Below are positions 26,033 through 34,936 of a DNA stretch of 64,000 nucleotides, piece by piece. The DNA comes from CAYXVJ01 sp050309435 (lineage in GTDB: Bacteria; Bacillota; Clostridia; Saccharofermentanales; Fastidiosipilaceae): the NCBI GenBank assembly GCA_050309435.1, contig JBNRMJ010000011.1:62001-126000 (forward strand). Reading direction: 5' to 3'. Positions within the stretch are counted from its first letter, which is position 1. Each line of letters begins with the position of its first letter. The notes under the pieces are model-generated. The model saw only the letters and a program-made list of their open reading frames with translations. It was not told the DNA's origin and made no database searches. Made by a program: the position numbers and the translations under genes.

Positions 26033-27598
26033 ATGAAGTTTACAGGACGCGTACAATGGAAGAAAAAACAAAACCGGCTAGTAACCATGCGACTGCTCGT
26101 TTTTGTCTTAGTATTCGTTTTCCTGGCAACGCCCGCTAAATTACTTCGGGCCTTTGCCGAGACGGTCGTAAGTCCCGCTCCTGCCGTTACGACGGATCCT
26201 TCCGAACCTTTTAACTGGTCATTCTTAAACATGTCACTAAATTCCGACAGTGCGTTTATTGTCGAAATGGAACACGGCATCCGGCTTTATGAAAAACAAC
26301 CGGCAGTCACACAATCGATGCCGCTTGTCAATCATCTGATGACAGCAATCCTGGCACTGGAGTATCTTGACGAGCGCATGGTTATCACACTCAGTCAGGA
26401 AGCGGCCATTCTTGCCGACGATACCAGTACCTTTATTGCGGGTCGCCGTTACCCTGTAGAATATCTGCTCCTGGCTCTGCTGCTGGACGATTCTCCGGCT
26501 GCGGCCTTTGCTCTTGCGGAAGAAATCAGTGGTTCGGAAGAAAGTTTCGTAGCTACCATGAATAACCGTGCGGCCAGTCTGGGCATGTCTTCCACAGTCT
26601 TTACGAATGCGACCGGAAACTATGATGCCAATCAATACACCAATGTCAAAGACTTAATGACACTGCTTCGCTTCGCCCTTCGCAACGATGATTTCCTTGA
26701 TTTTTTCAGTCAGCGGGATAACATGTTCAGTTTACCGGACGCAAGCAGGCACTACTTCTCCAACGATTTTATTTCAGCCTGGAGTTTTAGCGACAATAAG
26801 GTCGAGGGTGCCGCTTTGTCCAGTTATGACGATCGATATACGGCAGCCTTGTTATTAACCGATGAAATTAAGAATATTACATACGCGGTGGTTATGACAG
26901 GCCCTTATACGGAATCCAGTTTTACAAACAACCGTCAGTTAATCGCGGACTTACAGAGTATCAGCGGACGTATATCGGCGGGTTACGAAACTTCTCAGCT
27001 CGCTCGTCGCGGTGATATATTTCAACGAGATTATGAAATAGCCGGACAGAAAGTAAATCTCATCTTTAATCAAAACGTCAGCTATACCCATCCCATCGGT
27101 GATTCGTTTCAGGCTTCGATCCAGGCTATCATGAATCCCGAGGAGATGACCCTTCCTCTATCAACCTCTGATGTGATCGGATATGTTGAGTTTCGCCTGA
27201 AGGAAGGTACGCTTATTCGAGTGAATCTAAGTTCCGACACCGTCATCCTGGCTCAAAACGACACCTTGAACTATATCTTGTCCGTCGTTAATGCGAATCA
27301 GGAACTGGTCATCTTTATTGTGATTTTACTAGGTATATTCTTATTTATCTTACTCTGGCGGATGATCCGGGTCATCATACGAATCAGTTATAACGCCTGG
27401 CTTACACGTCAGCGCGGAAGAAAGCGGGAATCTGTTTATAGCGGTACAAGCTCTCCGGGAAACCATGTCAGATCACGACAACTGGCCAATGCGCTGAGAC
27501 ATTCTTTGCGATCGGGTTCGGGAAATGTACCTCGCGATATCGCAGAACGATATCGCAGAGCCAAGAATCTTCCGGACGGTAATAACAATCATGATTAA
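26033..27598 (+). CDS. D,D-carboxypeptidase-like (S11) membrane protein lacking SxxK, SxN and KTG motifs
   Basis: 521 aa. N-terminal signal/anchor helix (residues 19-36), an S11-type domain, a second C-terminal membrane helix (about 421-441) and a basic cytoplasmic tail of 75 residues. The fold signature is clear (LMTAILALEYLDE, AAAFALAEEISGSEESFVATMNNRAASLGMSST.F.NATG), as in DacA-type PBPs. But the SLTK position reads Leu98-Val-Asn-His101, SxN reads Ser154-Pro-Ala156, and KTG reads Ala261-Leu-Ser263. All catalytic residues except Ser154 are gone, so I infer a non-enzymatic, perhaps peptidoglycan-sensing, protein. GGAGG lies 13 nt before the ATG, unusually far. Confidence 0.75.
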   Translation: MKFTGRVQWKKKQNRLVTMRLLVFVLVFVFLATPAKLLRAFAETVVSPAPAVTTDPSEPFNWSFLNMSLNSDSAFIVEMEHGIRLYEKQPAVTQSMPLVNHLMTAILALEYLDERMVITLSQEAAILADDTSTFIAGRRYPVEYLLLALLLDDSPAAAFALAEEISGSEESFVATMNNRAASLGMSSTVFTNATGNYDANQYTNVKDLMTLLRFALRNDDFLDFFSQRDNMFSLPDASRHYFSNDFISAWSFSDNKVEGAALSSYDDRYTAALLLTDEIKNITYAVVMTGPYTESSFTNNRQLIADLQSISGRISAGYETSQLARRGDIFQRDYEIAGQKVNLIFNQNVSYTHPIGDSFQASIQAIMNPEEMTLPLSTSDVIGYVEFRLKEGTLIRVNLSSDTVILAQNDTLNYILSVVNANQELVIFIVILLGIFLFILLWRMIRVIIRISYNAWLTRQRGRKRESVYSGTSSPGNHVRSRQLANALRHSLRSGSGNVPRDIAERYRRAKNLPDGNNNHD

Positions 27599-28152
27599 GG
27601 AAACTCTCTCTTCATGTGGGGAGCCAGTCTCCGGAAGTAAAAATCAATACCCTGAGACAAGAGAAAGTCAAAGACAATAACTACAATTATCATGAGCGGA
27701 AAGATCCATAATTCAGCTAAAGGAAGAGCCATGATATGGTCGACGGCCGGGATCGGAAGAAAGACTCTGCTTACGATCAGGTAATATAACCCGCCCAGTA
27801 GAAAAGCGCTCGTAAATTTGATGGTAAAGGCAGCCGTCCGTCCGTAGCGGCGTCCCATACTTTCTTGTTCCGTTACTATTTTCGCAAAAGGGTATATTCC
27901 GCCTATAATAACGAAAGCCAGATTAAGCGGCGCTCCGGGCCAGAGAAAACTAAGCAGCGTCACCGTCAGATACAATAAAAAGGATTTTCGTTTCCCTATT
28001 TCCAGCACAGCAACGCAGATACATAAAGACATGAGGAAATTAATAAAAAGATCTGCTGTCGGGAGTATACGCAACGCAATCATCATTAACATCAAGATCG
28101 CCGCGACAATACCGCCGTAAGCCAACTGGTAGGTGTTTTTCTTGAATTTCAT
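27595..28152 (-). CDS. multi-spanning membrane protein, ECF S-component-like, unknown substrate
   Basis: 185 aa, very hydrophobic, five or six predicted helices. The opening (LAYGGIVAAILMLMMIALRIL) resembles the first helix of ECF-transporter substrate-binding components, and the size is right, but no substrate motif is recognisable. It starts 11 bp after the J-domain gene on the same strand and its 3' end overlaps the convergent carboxypeptidase-like gene by 4 bp. It closes a three-gene unit with the J-domain and DUF5685 genes. Confidence 0.6.
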   Translation of the reverse strand: MKFKKNTYQLAYGGIVAAILMLMMIALRILPTADLFINFLMSLCICVAVLEIGKRKSFLLYLTVTLLSFLWPGAPLNLAFVIIGGIYPFAKIVTEQESMGRRYGRTAAFTIKFTSAFLLGGLYYLIVSRVFLPIPAVDHIMALPLAELWIFPLMIIVVIVFDFLLSQGIDFYFRRLAPHMKREFP

Positions 28153-28163
28153 GATTTATCCGA

Positions 28164-28613
28164 TCAACAACAGGTACAAAGATCCCCGCCCATGCATTCG
28201 CAACAGGTGTCCGCGCAACATAAAAGCGTGAGCTGATCACAAAAACTCATATTGCCTCCGCCGTAATAACCTCGCCCGTAAGGATTTCCCTGCGGTCTCT
28301 GATAGGGGTTCTGCCTGTAAGGATCCTGCTGATACGGGTTTCGAGATTGAGGTCCCGGGCCTTGCTGACCAAAACCGCCTGCCTGACCATAACGTTCTTC
28401 AAACTCCCAGGCCGCTTTCTTATTCGGATCGGTTAAGGTTTCGTAAGCCTGATTGATCTCAATCATTTTTTCTTCGGCTAATTGCTTTAGCGGATGACCA
28501 TGGTAGTTATCCGGATGATACTTCTTGGCAAGTTCATAGTAAGCCTTCTTGATTTCCTGTTCGGAGGCGCCGGGCTTGACACCGAGAACGCTATATGGAT
28601 TTTTCTGAGCCAT
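28164..28613 (-). CDS. J-domain protein with Pro/Tyr-rich linker and cysteine-rich tail
   Basis: 149 aa. N-terminal J domain with intact HPD (His33-Asp35) so it should recruit and stimulate a DnaK. Residues 75-120 are a low-complexity linker rich in Gly, Gln, Asn, Pro, Tyr with NPYQ/DPYR-type repeats. The last 25 residues hold nine cysteines (125, 132, 133, 137, 138, 140, 146, 148, 149) with three CC pairs, suggesting metal binding or lipidation. It is not dnaJ, which lies in the hrcA operon. Neighbours: DUF5685 gene upstream, membrane-protein gene downstream. Confidence 0.82.
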   Translation of the reverse strand: MAQKNPYSVLGVKPGASEQEIKKAYYELAKKYHPDNYHGHPLKQLAEEKMIEINQAYETLTDPNKKAAWEFEERYGQAGGFGQQGPGPQSRNPYQQDPYRQNPYQRPQGNPYGRGYYGGGNMSFCDQLTLLCCADTCCECMGGDLCTCC

Positions 28614-28686
28614 CTTCCTTCACCTTATCTAGAGTCAACCTGCCGGCTGTTTCGATCCTCGACTAAATTATCTGCATTATAACACT

Positions 28687-29724
28687 TTAAAGTCGTCCGG
28701 GCTTCTGTCTGCGCAGAATTGTCATGCGCATTTCGAAGAGTCCTTCGCATACAATATTGGCCACCAGGTCACCGAAGCGTTTATATGTCAGTAAAGCAAG
28801 CTGCCTGTCTATCGATTCTTCCAGATCACGAAGTAACGAAGCGGCTTTCATGAAGAGCCATTCTTCGTTTCGGATCTCTTTTGGATCAATATTGCCGCAC
28901 GGCTCTTCTTCTTTATGAGTTTTATGTTGATTACACGATGAACAAGTATCAGACTGCGGCTCTGATATATTCTTGTTTGCCATAAAGCCTACAGTGTGGG
29001 CATATCCCCTGATATCCTCATCATTTAGAACGATATGATCGAGTTCTGAAAGGACATTATACCTCCCTTTTACAGTGTCGTCATAATAGTCGTCCAGTGC
29101 ATCAATGTAGTATATCCAGGACCCCAGATCGGCAGCCGTCATCTTAAGTGCTGTTAAAGTAATTTCATCGATCGTGTCTTGATCCAATCCAAGCTCGAAA
29201 ATAACCGACAGCATCCGGCCGAAACGTTCGGGCGGCGTTTCCTGGCCGCTGTTTTCGCCCTTTTTCGACTCACGTTCCAACACTGATGTTTCGTACATGC
29301 CTTCATTGATAACGGCAGCCAGTTGCGGATAACGCACTTCTGCTTTCTTGATGCTGCCGCGAAACGCTAGTAGAGCACTCTTGCTTAAGAATGCCTTTTC
29401 ATTGTCATTCACATTGTCCTGCAATTTATGGGAAGCGAGCAACACGGCGCATGCTGCCGTAAAATCAAGAACCGGATGCTCCCGGGCGATGCCGTGTTTG
29501 CGAATCATGTTGGCGATGCAGCGTTCCGGGTTCATCCCCGGCTCTGTTTCATGAAATGACAGCAGAAGTAAAGCCATGAACGTCAAATCGTAGTTCGTGG
29601 CCAGCCGCGGCAATTCTCCGTATTCTCTTTTCAGGCTTTTGCATAAACCGCAGTATATGGCACGGTACCAGGTAAAATCTTTGATCTTCAACTCGGTTTT
29701 GCGAGGGCGGACATATCCAAACAT
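28687..29724 (-). CDS. DUF5685-family protein with terpenoid-synthase-like Asp-rich motifs
   Basis: 345 aa from the ATG at 29724 (GGAAAGG upstream); MFGYVRP is the usual DUF5685 opening. Mostly helical and soluble. CGLC (Cys25, Cys28) lies near the N-terminus and a second cluster CSSC with later Cys and His sits in an insert near residues 250-267, together a possible metal site. Two Asp-rich stretches stand out: HKLQDNVND (Asp103, Asp107) and DALDDYYDD followed by KGRYN (Asp208-Asn223). Their spacing and the trailing GR resemble phytoene/squalene-synthase-type enzymes. Function of the family is not known to me. First gene of a unit with the J-domain gene. Confidence 0.75.
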   Translation of the reverse strand: MFGYVRPRKTELKIKDFTWYRAIYCGLCKSLKREYGELPRLATNYDLTFMALLLLSFHETEPGMNPERCIANMIRKHGIAREHPVLDFTAACAVLLASHKLQDNVNDNEKAFLSKSALLAFRGSIKKAEVRYPQLAAVINEGMYETSVLERESKKGENSGQETPPERFGRMLSVIFELGLDQDTIDEITLTALKMTAADLGSWIYYIDALDDYYDDTVKGRYNVLSELDHIVLNDEDIRGYAHTVGFMANKNISEPQSDTCSSCNQHKTHKEEEPCGNIDPKEIRNEEWLFMKAASLLRDLEESIDRQLALLTYKRFGDLVANIVCEGLFEMRMTILRRQKPGRL

Positions 29725-29767
29725 AAAGGCCTTTCCGATGAATTTTGATTCAAGTTCGTGATACTGT

Positions 29768-29795
29768 TTGTCGTATCGGGAAAACAGGTTATAAT
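29768..29795 (+). promoter_or_regulatory. sigma-A promoter for gltX-glnS
   Basis: TTGTCG (29768-29773), 16 bp spacer, perfect TATAAT (29790-29795), 68 bp upstream of the gltX start. No T-box leader is visible. Confidence 0.6.
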
Positions 29796-29863
29796 TGTAT
29801 GATAACAAATGACAGCCGGAAAAAAAGGTTTCGATTTTATTCACATTTGAAGGAGCTAGCAAT

Positions 29864-31333
29864 ATGCATTCTAAGGTTCGCACGCGATTCGCGCCCAGCC
29901 CGACCGGCTTTATGCACGTCGGAAATTTGCGCACGGCGCTCTACGAATATCTGGTCGCACGCGTCAATCACGGTGACTTTATTCTTCGTATCGAAGATAC
30001 CGATCAGGAACGTCAAGTCGAAGGAGCTCTCGAGGTGATCTATGACACCTTGAAACAAGTTGGCCTTCATTGGGACGAAGGTCCGGATATCGGCGGCGCT
30101 TACGGTCCTTATATCCAATCGGAGCGTCGCGGCGTATATCGCGAGATCGCTTTAAAACTGGTTGACGAAGGTAAAGCTTACCGCTGCTTTTGTTCGGAAG
30201 AACGTCTTCGCGAATTGAAAGAAAGCCAGAAAGGTCACGGACAATTCAGCGGTTACGACAGACACTGCCGCGATTTGAGCGAAGCCGAAATCAATGAGAA
30301 ACTGGATGCAGGCCTGCCCTTTGTCGTGCGCCAGAAAATGCCGTTAACAGGCGAGACAAGCTTTGTCGATGCGGTTTACGGACGGATCACGGTTGCCAAC
30401 GAAGAGCTCGAAGACCAGATTCTTCTGAAAACCGACGGTTTCCCGACCTACAACTTTGCGAACGTGGTGGACGATCACAGCATGGCCATCACGCATGTCG
30501 TACGAGGTTCCGAGTACCTGTCTTCGACACCGAAGTATAATCTGCTCTATGAAGCCCTGGGCTACGAAGTGCCGACTTACGTCCACTTGCCTCTGATTCT
30601 GGGCGAGGACGGCCAGAAATTGTCCAAACGTCATGGCGCCACGGGCTTTGCCGACTTGGTCAAGGAAGGTTATCTTCCCGAAGCGATCATCAACTACATC
30701 GCCATGCTTGGCTGGGCTCCGAAAGATAATCAGGAACTATTCACACTGGCCGAACTCGAGCAGCATTTTGATATCAAAGGTATTTCAAAATCACCTTCTG
30801 TTTTTGACTATAAGAAGCTTCGCTGGTTTAATGCCGCCTACATCAAGGAGATGAGTGAAGAAAAGCTCCTCGAACTGCTGAATCCCTATTTCGACGAGTA
30901 TGCCCCGGGTGTTGATTTCGACCGCAGACATCTGGCACTTCTTTTACAACCTAGACTGGAAGTTTTAACCGAGCTTCCCGATAAGCTGGAAATGCTTCGC
31001 CATTTCCCGGAAGATTTTGATCTGGATATGTTCACGCACAAGAAAATGAAAACCGATCAGAAGCTTGCTCTGGAGATGCTCGAAATTATCATCCCGGGCC
31101 TGGAAACACTTGAGAACTGGACGGCAGATGCCATTCATGATTACTTAATCGACACGGCCGTTCGCCTCGAAGTCAAGAACGGTCAGGTAATGTGGCCCAT
31201 TCGTGTCGCTGCTTCTGGTCTCGCCGTTACACCGGGAGGAGCCGTCGATGTGCTCTATTTATTAGGAAAAGACGAGGCCATCTCCCGTGCCAAACGCTCG
31301 TACGAGCGACTGGCGGCTGCACTAAATGCTTAA
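29864..31333 (+). CDS. gltX: glutamyl-tRNA synthetase
   Basis: Class I synthetase charging tRNA-Glu. 489 aa. The HIGH equivalent is HVGN in RFAPSPTGFMHVGNLRTALY, the Glu-binding RIEDTDQERQ follows, and the KMSKS loop is KLSKRHG. The C-terminal anticodon-binding region is of the bacterial all-helical type, unlike the beta-barrel domain of the neighbouring GlnRS. ATG follows GAAGGAG. glnS begins 37 bp downstream. With a dedicated GlnRS present this enzyme may be discriminating. Confidence 0.97.
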   Translation: MHSKVRTRFAPSPTGFMHVGNLRTALYEYLVARVNHGDFILRIEDTDQERQVEGALEVIYDTLKQVGLHWDEGPDIGGAYGPYIQSERRGVYREIALKLVDEGKAYRCFCSEERLRELKESQKGHGQFSGYDRHCRDLSEAEINEKLDAGLPFVVRQKMPLTGETSFVDAVYGRITVANEELEDQILLKTDGFPTYNFANVVDDHSMAITHVVRGSEYLSSTPKYNLLYEALGYEVPTYVHLPLILGEDGQKLSKRHGATGFADLVKEGYLPEAIINYIAMLGWAPKDNQELFTLAELEQHFDIKGISKSPSVFDYKKLRWFNAAYIKEMSEEKLLELLNPYFDEYAPGVDFDRRHLALLLQPRLEVLTELPDKLEMLRHFPEDFDLDMFTHKKMKTDQKLALEMLEIIIPGLETLENWTADAIHDYLIDTAVRLEVKNGQVMWPIRVAASGLAVTPGGAVDVLYLLGKDEAISRAKRSYERLAAALNA

Positions 31334-31370
31334 GGGAGCTAGCCCTGATTATTAAGGAGTGGATGAAGAG

Positions 31371-33095
31371 ATGACAAACGAAGACAAGTTAATGGATGTC
31401 GATAACGTGGAGACCAAAAGCGATGTACCTGCCAAACCGCGCCACTTTATCCAGCAGATCATAAACGAAGATATGGCCGAAGGCGGCCGCTATTACGGCA
31501 GACAGGTGCATACCCGTTTCCCGCCCGAACCAAACGGCTACCTGCATATCGGTCATGCCAAGGCTATCGCCATCGACTTTGGTCTGGCCGAAGTCAACGG
31601 CGGCCTCTGCAACTTAAGAATGGATGATACCAATCCTGCCAAGGAAGATGTCGAGTACGTCGAGGCGATTAAAGAAGATATCAAGTGGCTGGGTTACGAC
31701 TGGGGCGATCGATTCTACCACGCCTCGGACTACTTCCCGCAGATGTACGAGTATGCGCTTGAACTGATTAAAAATGGTCTGGCTTATGTCGATGATTCCA
31801 CGGCCGAGGAGATCAGACTAATGCGTGGAACCTTGACCGAGCCGGGTCAAAACAGCCCATATCGCGATCGCCCCATCGAAGAGAGCCTGGATTTGTTCGA
31901 GCGCATGAAAAACGGAGAGTTCCCGGACGGCGCTCGTGTGTTACGGGCGAAAATCGATATGACTTCGGGAAACATGAATATGCGTGATCCGGTTCTCTAC
32001 CGTATCACTCATGCAGAACATCACCGCACCGGAAAAGAATGGTGCATCTACCCGATGTACGATTATGCACATCCCATCGAAGACGCGATCGAAGGCATCA
32101 CTCATTCATTGTGCTCCATCGAGTTCGAAGATCATCGTCCGCTCTACGAGTGGGTCGTCAACAATATTCCGATCCCCGATAAGCCGCGCCAGATCGAATT
32201 CTCCCGTCTTGGCATCAACTACACGGTCATGAGTAAGCGCAAGCTGAGAAATCTCGTGGAATCGGGTATCGTCAGCGGCTGGGACGATCCGCGCATGCCT
32301 ACCATATCCGGTCTTCGTCGTCGCGGATATACCCCGGCGGCCATTCGCAGCTTTACCGATCAAGTCGGTGTTTCGAAAGTACCCTCCGTCGTTGATATTG
32401 CTTTCCTGGAGCATTGTCTGCGCGAAGACCTGAATGTCAAAGCAGAACGCCGCATGGCTGTCCTGGACCCGATCACCTTGACGATCACGAACTATCCGGA
32501 TGATCTGGTAGAGTATTTCGAGGCGGAGAACAACCCCGAAGACAGCTCGGCCGGATACCGCAGGATCAGCTTCTCGAAACATTTATGGATCGAGCGCGAA
32601 GATTTCATGGAAGAGCCGTTTAAGAAGTACTTCCGTCTCTATCCCGGTAACGAAGTGCGTCTGAAGCATGCTTATGTCATCAAATGCACCGGTTGCAGAA
32701 AAGATGAAAACGGAAACGTGGTCGAAGTTTTCGCCGAATGCGACATGGAAAGCCGCGGCGGCAATACGGCAGACGGCAGACGCGTCAAGGCGACGATCCA
32801 GTATATCGATAAAACCACGGCAATCGATGCAGAGGTTCGTCTTTACGACAAGTTATTTACCGTCGAAGATCCCGATGCCGCAGAAGACTACATTAGCGTC
32901 CTCAACAAGGATTCTCTTGAAGTGAAGGCAGCTAAGATCGAAGCCGCTCTGGCAGATGCCAAACCCGGTGTATCTTATCAGTTTATGCGTTCGGGATACT
33001 TCACACTGGACAACGTGGACTCGACCGCCGATAAGCAGGTGTTCAATCGCTCCGTCTCCTTAAAAGACAGCTTTAAGATGCCCAAGATAGACTAA
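31371..33095 (+). CDS. glnS: glutaminyl-tRNA synthetase
   Basis: Charges tRNA-Gln directly. 574 aa from the ATG at 31371; AAGGAG lies 11 nt upstream and overlaps the alternative GTG at 31359, so the ATG is preferred. HIGH motif in RFPPEPNGYLHIGHAK, KMSKS as VMSKRKL, RMDDTNP in the active site, and the two C-terminal beta-barrels (RLYPGNEVRLKHAYVI...) that distinguish GlnRS from bacterial GluRS. GlnRS is patchy in Firmicutes, most of which use GatCAB transamidation instead. Ends before a strong terminator. Confidence 0.96.
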   Translation: MTNEDKLMDVDNVETKSDVPAKPRHFIQQIINEDMAEGGRYYGRQVHTRFPPEPNGYLHIGHAKAIAIDFGLAEVNGGLCNLRMDDTNPAKEDVEYVEAIKEDIKWLGYDWGDRFYHASDYFPQMYEYALELIKNGLAYVDDSTAEEIRLMRGTLTEPGQNSPYRDRPIEESLDLFERMKNGEFPDGARVLRAKIDMTSGNMNMRDPVLYRITHAEHHRTGKEWCIYPMYDYAHPIEDAIEGITHSLCSIEFEDHRPLYEWVVNNIPIPDKPRQIEFSRLGINYTVMSKRKLRNLVESGIVSGWDDPRMPTISGLRRRGYTPAAIRSFTDQVGVSKVPSVVDIAFLEHCLREDLNVKAERRMAVLDPITLTITNYPDDLVEYFEAENNPEDSSAGYRRISFSKHLWIEREDFMEEPFKKYFRLYPGNEVRLKHAYVIKCTGCRKDENGNVVEVFAECDMESRGGNTADGRRVKATIQYIDKTTAIDAEVRLYDKLFTVEDPDAAEDYISVLNKDSLEVKAAKIEAALADAKPGVSYQFMRSGYFTLDNVDSTADKQVFNRSVSLKDSFKMPKID

Positions 33096-33120
33096 TCGCT
33101 CGAATAACATGGAGTAAGAA

Positions 33121-33152
33121 GAAAGCCCGGATTCATATCCGGGTTTTTTTTA
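33121..33152 (+). terminator. intrinsic terminator after glnS
   Basis: CCCGGAT-TCAT-ATCCGGG (33126-33143) followed by eight T. Confidence 0.92.
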
Positions 33153-33169
33153 ACCTCTACATTTCCTGT

Positions 33170-34936
33170 TTATATTTCTTCAAACTGACTGCGGTACAAG
33201 TTATAGTATGAACCCCCGGCGGCAATCAGCTCTTCGTGTCTTCCCTGTTCGACAATATCGCCGTCTTCCATGACCAGAATATGATCTGCATCGCGAATGG
33301 TCGATAAACGGTGGGCAATAACAAAGGTGGTCCGGCCTTTCATCAGATTCAGGAAAGCGGACTGTACCAGAATCTCCGTTCTTGTATCAATACTAGATGT
33401 TGCTTCGTCCAGAATCAGAAAGGGCGGGTGCGTCAACATAACTCTCGCGATCGTGAGGAGTTGCCTTTGCCCTTGGGATAAAGCCGCCCCTGAATTTTCC
33501 AGTATGCTGTCATATCCGTCCGGTAAACGACTGATAAAGCCGTCGGCTCTGGCCGCGATAGCCGCTTCCCTGATTTCATCGTCGGTGGCGTCGGGCTTGC
33601 CGTAAGCGATATTGTCTCTAACAGAACCCGAGAACAGCCATGTATCCTGGAGCACCATGCCAAAAGAACGCCGCAAGCTGGACTTCGAAACATGATAGAT
33701 CGACTGGTCGTCGATCAATATATCGCCTTCGTTCACGTCGTAAAATCGCATCAGAAGATTGACCAGTGTCGTTTTTCCCGCTCCCGTGGGACCGACCACG
33801 GCAACCATGGCACCGGGCTTGACTTTAAGATCCAAATTTGAAATTAAGGCTTTTGCAGGGGTGTAGGAAAATGATATGTCATTAAAATAAACCGACCCCT
33901 CAGCCGGCTCGAGCTCTGGTAAATCCGGGTCCTCTTTCTCCTCCTCGACATCAAGCAATTCAAATACACGCGCCGCACAGGCCAATGTATTCTGTAAGAT
34001 AGTAAATACAGCCGAGATCTCGTTGATCGGTTTGGCAAATGACATCTGGTAATTGAGCAGTCTGGAGACCGAACCGACCGAAATGCTGCCTCTCAGAGCG
34101 AGAAACGCAGAGAATATTCCTACCGCCACATAGGCTATGTTATTGACGAAACGAGTTCCGGGATTGGTCAGAGACGAAAAAAACTGAGCCTTCTGACCGA
34201 CCACGTAAAGAGTCTCGTTCAGGTCGGAAAAACGCCGGCCGACCTCTGCTTCCTGACCATAGACCTGCAGAAGATCTTCATGCTCGATCATCTCTTCGGT
34301 CAGACCTTCGAGCTCGCCGCGAACTCTCGCCTGCTCGCGGAACATCTGATGCGAACGCCTGGCAATAAAACTGGTTACCATATAATTCAGCGGCATGATC
34401 AGTAATGCCAGCAGAGCCACGCCCCAATGAATGTAAAACATCAAGGCAAAGGATCCGACCAGCACCAGAAGCCCGGAGAAAAGCTGATTCAAAGTCTGCA
34501 GCAAACCGTTGGCAATGTCGTCCATGTCATTGGTGATCCTGGAAATAAGATCTCCGCGAGGAGTACGATCCAAATACGACAGAGGCAGGCGGCTGATGTG
34601 ATTAAAGCTGGCTTTTCGTAGATCGCCAACAACCAGATTACTGATTCGTTGCGTGGAATGATATGATAACCACTGACAAAGAGCTCCGGTAAAATAAACC
34701 AGCGCCAGAGAGATAGATGTTTGAGCCAGCCCGCTCCGGTTCACCTGTCCTCTTCCAACGAGCTGATCGATTGCCGAGCCAATCAGCCAGGGAGAAACCA
34801 GAGCCGTAACCGCAGCGGCCAGACCCGAGGAGATGATGACTATTAATTGCCCCGGGTAACGAAGCAAATAAGACAAGAGGCGTTTTAGCGTGCTTTGATT
34901 GATGCTGTACTTTAGGTTAAGAAGTCTTCTTTGCAT
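33170..34936 (-). CDS. ABC exporter half-transporter, catalytic partner of a heterodimer
   Basis: 588 aa from the ATG at 34936 (AAGGAGG upstream); the gene overlaps the end of its partner by 20 bp. Six-helix transmembrane domain (residues 20-320) then the nucleotide-binding domain. Walker A GPTGAGKTT, Walker B LILDEATSSID with the catalytic Glu511, and a deviant signature SQGQ in place of SGGQ. Together with the partner, whose Walker B has Asp instead of Glu but whose signature is normal, this predicts one active and one degenerate ATP site, as in BmrCD or TM287/288. Substrate unknown; drugs or lipids are typical. Confidence 0.93.
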   Translation of the reverse strand: MQRRLLNLKYSINQSTLKRLLSYLLRYPGQLIVIISSGLAAAVTALVSPWLIGSAIDQLVGRGQVNRSGLAQTSISLALVYFTGALCQWLSYHSTQRISNLVVGDLRKASFNHISRLPLSYLDRTPRGDLISRITNDMDDIANGLLQTLNQLFSGLLVLVGSFALMFYIHWGVALLALLIMPLNYMVTSFIARRSHQMFREQARVRGELEGLTEEMIEHEDLLQVYGQEAEVGRRFSDLNETLYVVGQKAQFFSSLTNPGTRFVNNIAYVAVGIFSAFLALRGSISVGSVSRLLNYQMSFAKPINEISAVFTILQNTLACAARVFELLDVEEEKEDPDLPELEPAEGSVYFNDISFSYTPAKALISNLDLKVKPGAMVAVVGPTGAGKTTLVNLLMRFYDVNEGDILIDDQSIYHVSKSSLRRSFGMVLQDTWLFSGSVRDNIAYGKPDATDDEIREAAIAARADGFISRLPDGYDSILENSGAALSQGQRQLLTIARVMLTHPPFLILDEATSSIDTRTEILVQSAFLNLMKGRTTFVIAHRLSTIRDADHILVMEDGDIVEQGRHEELIAAGGSYYNLYRSQFEEI

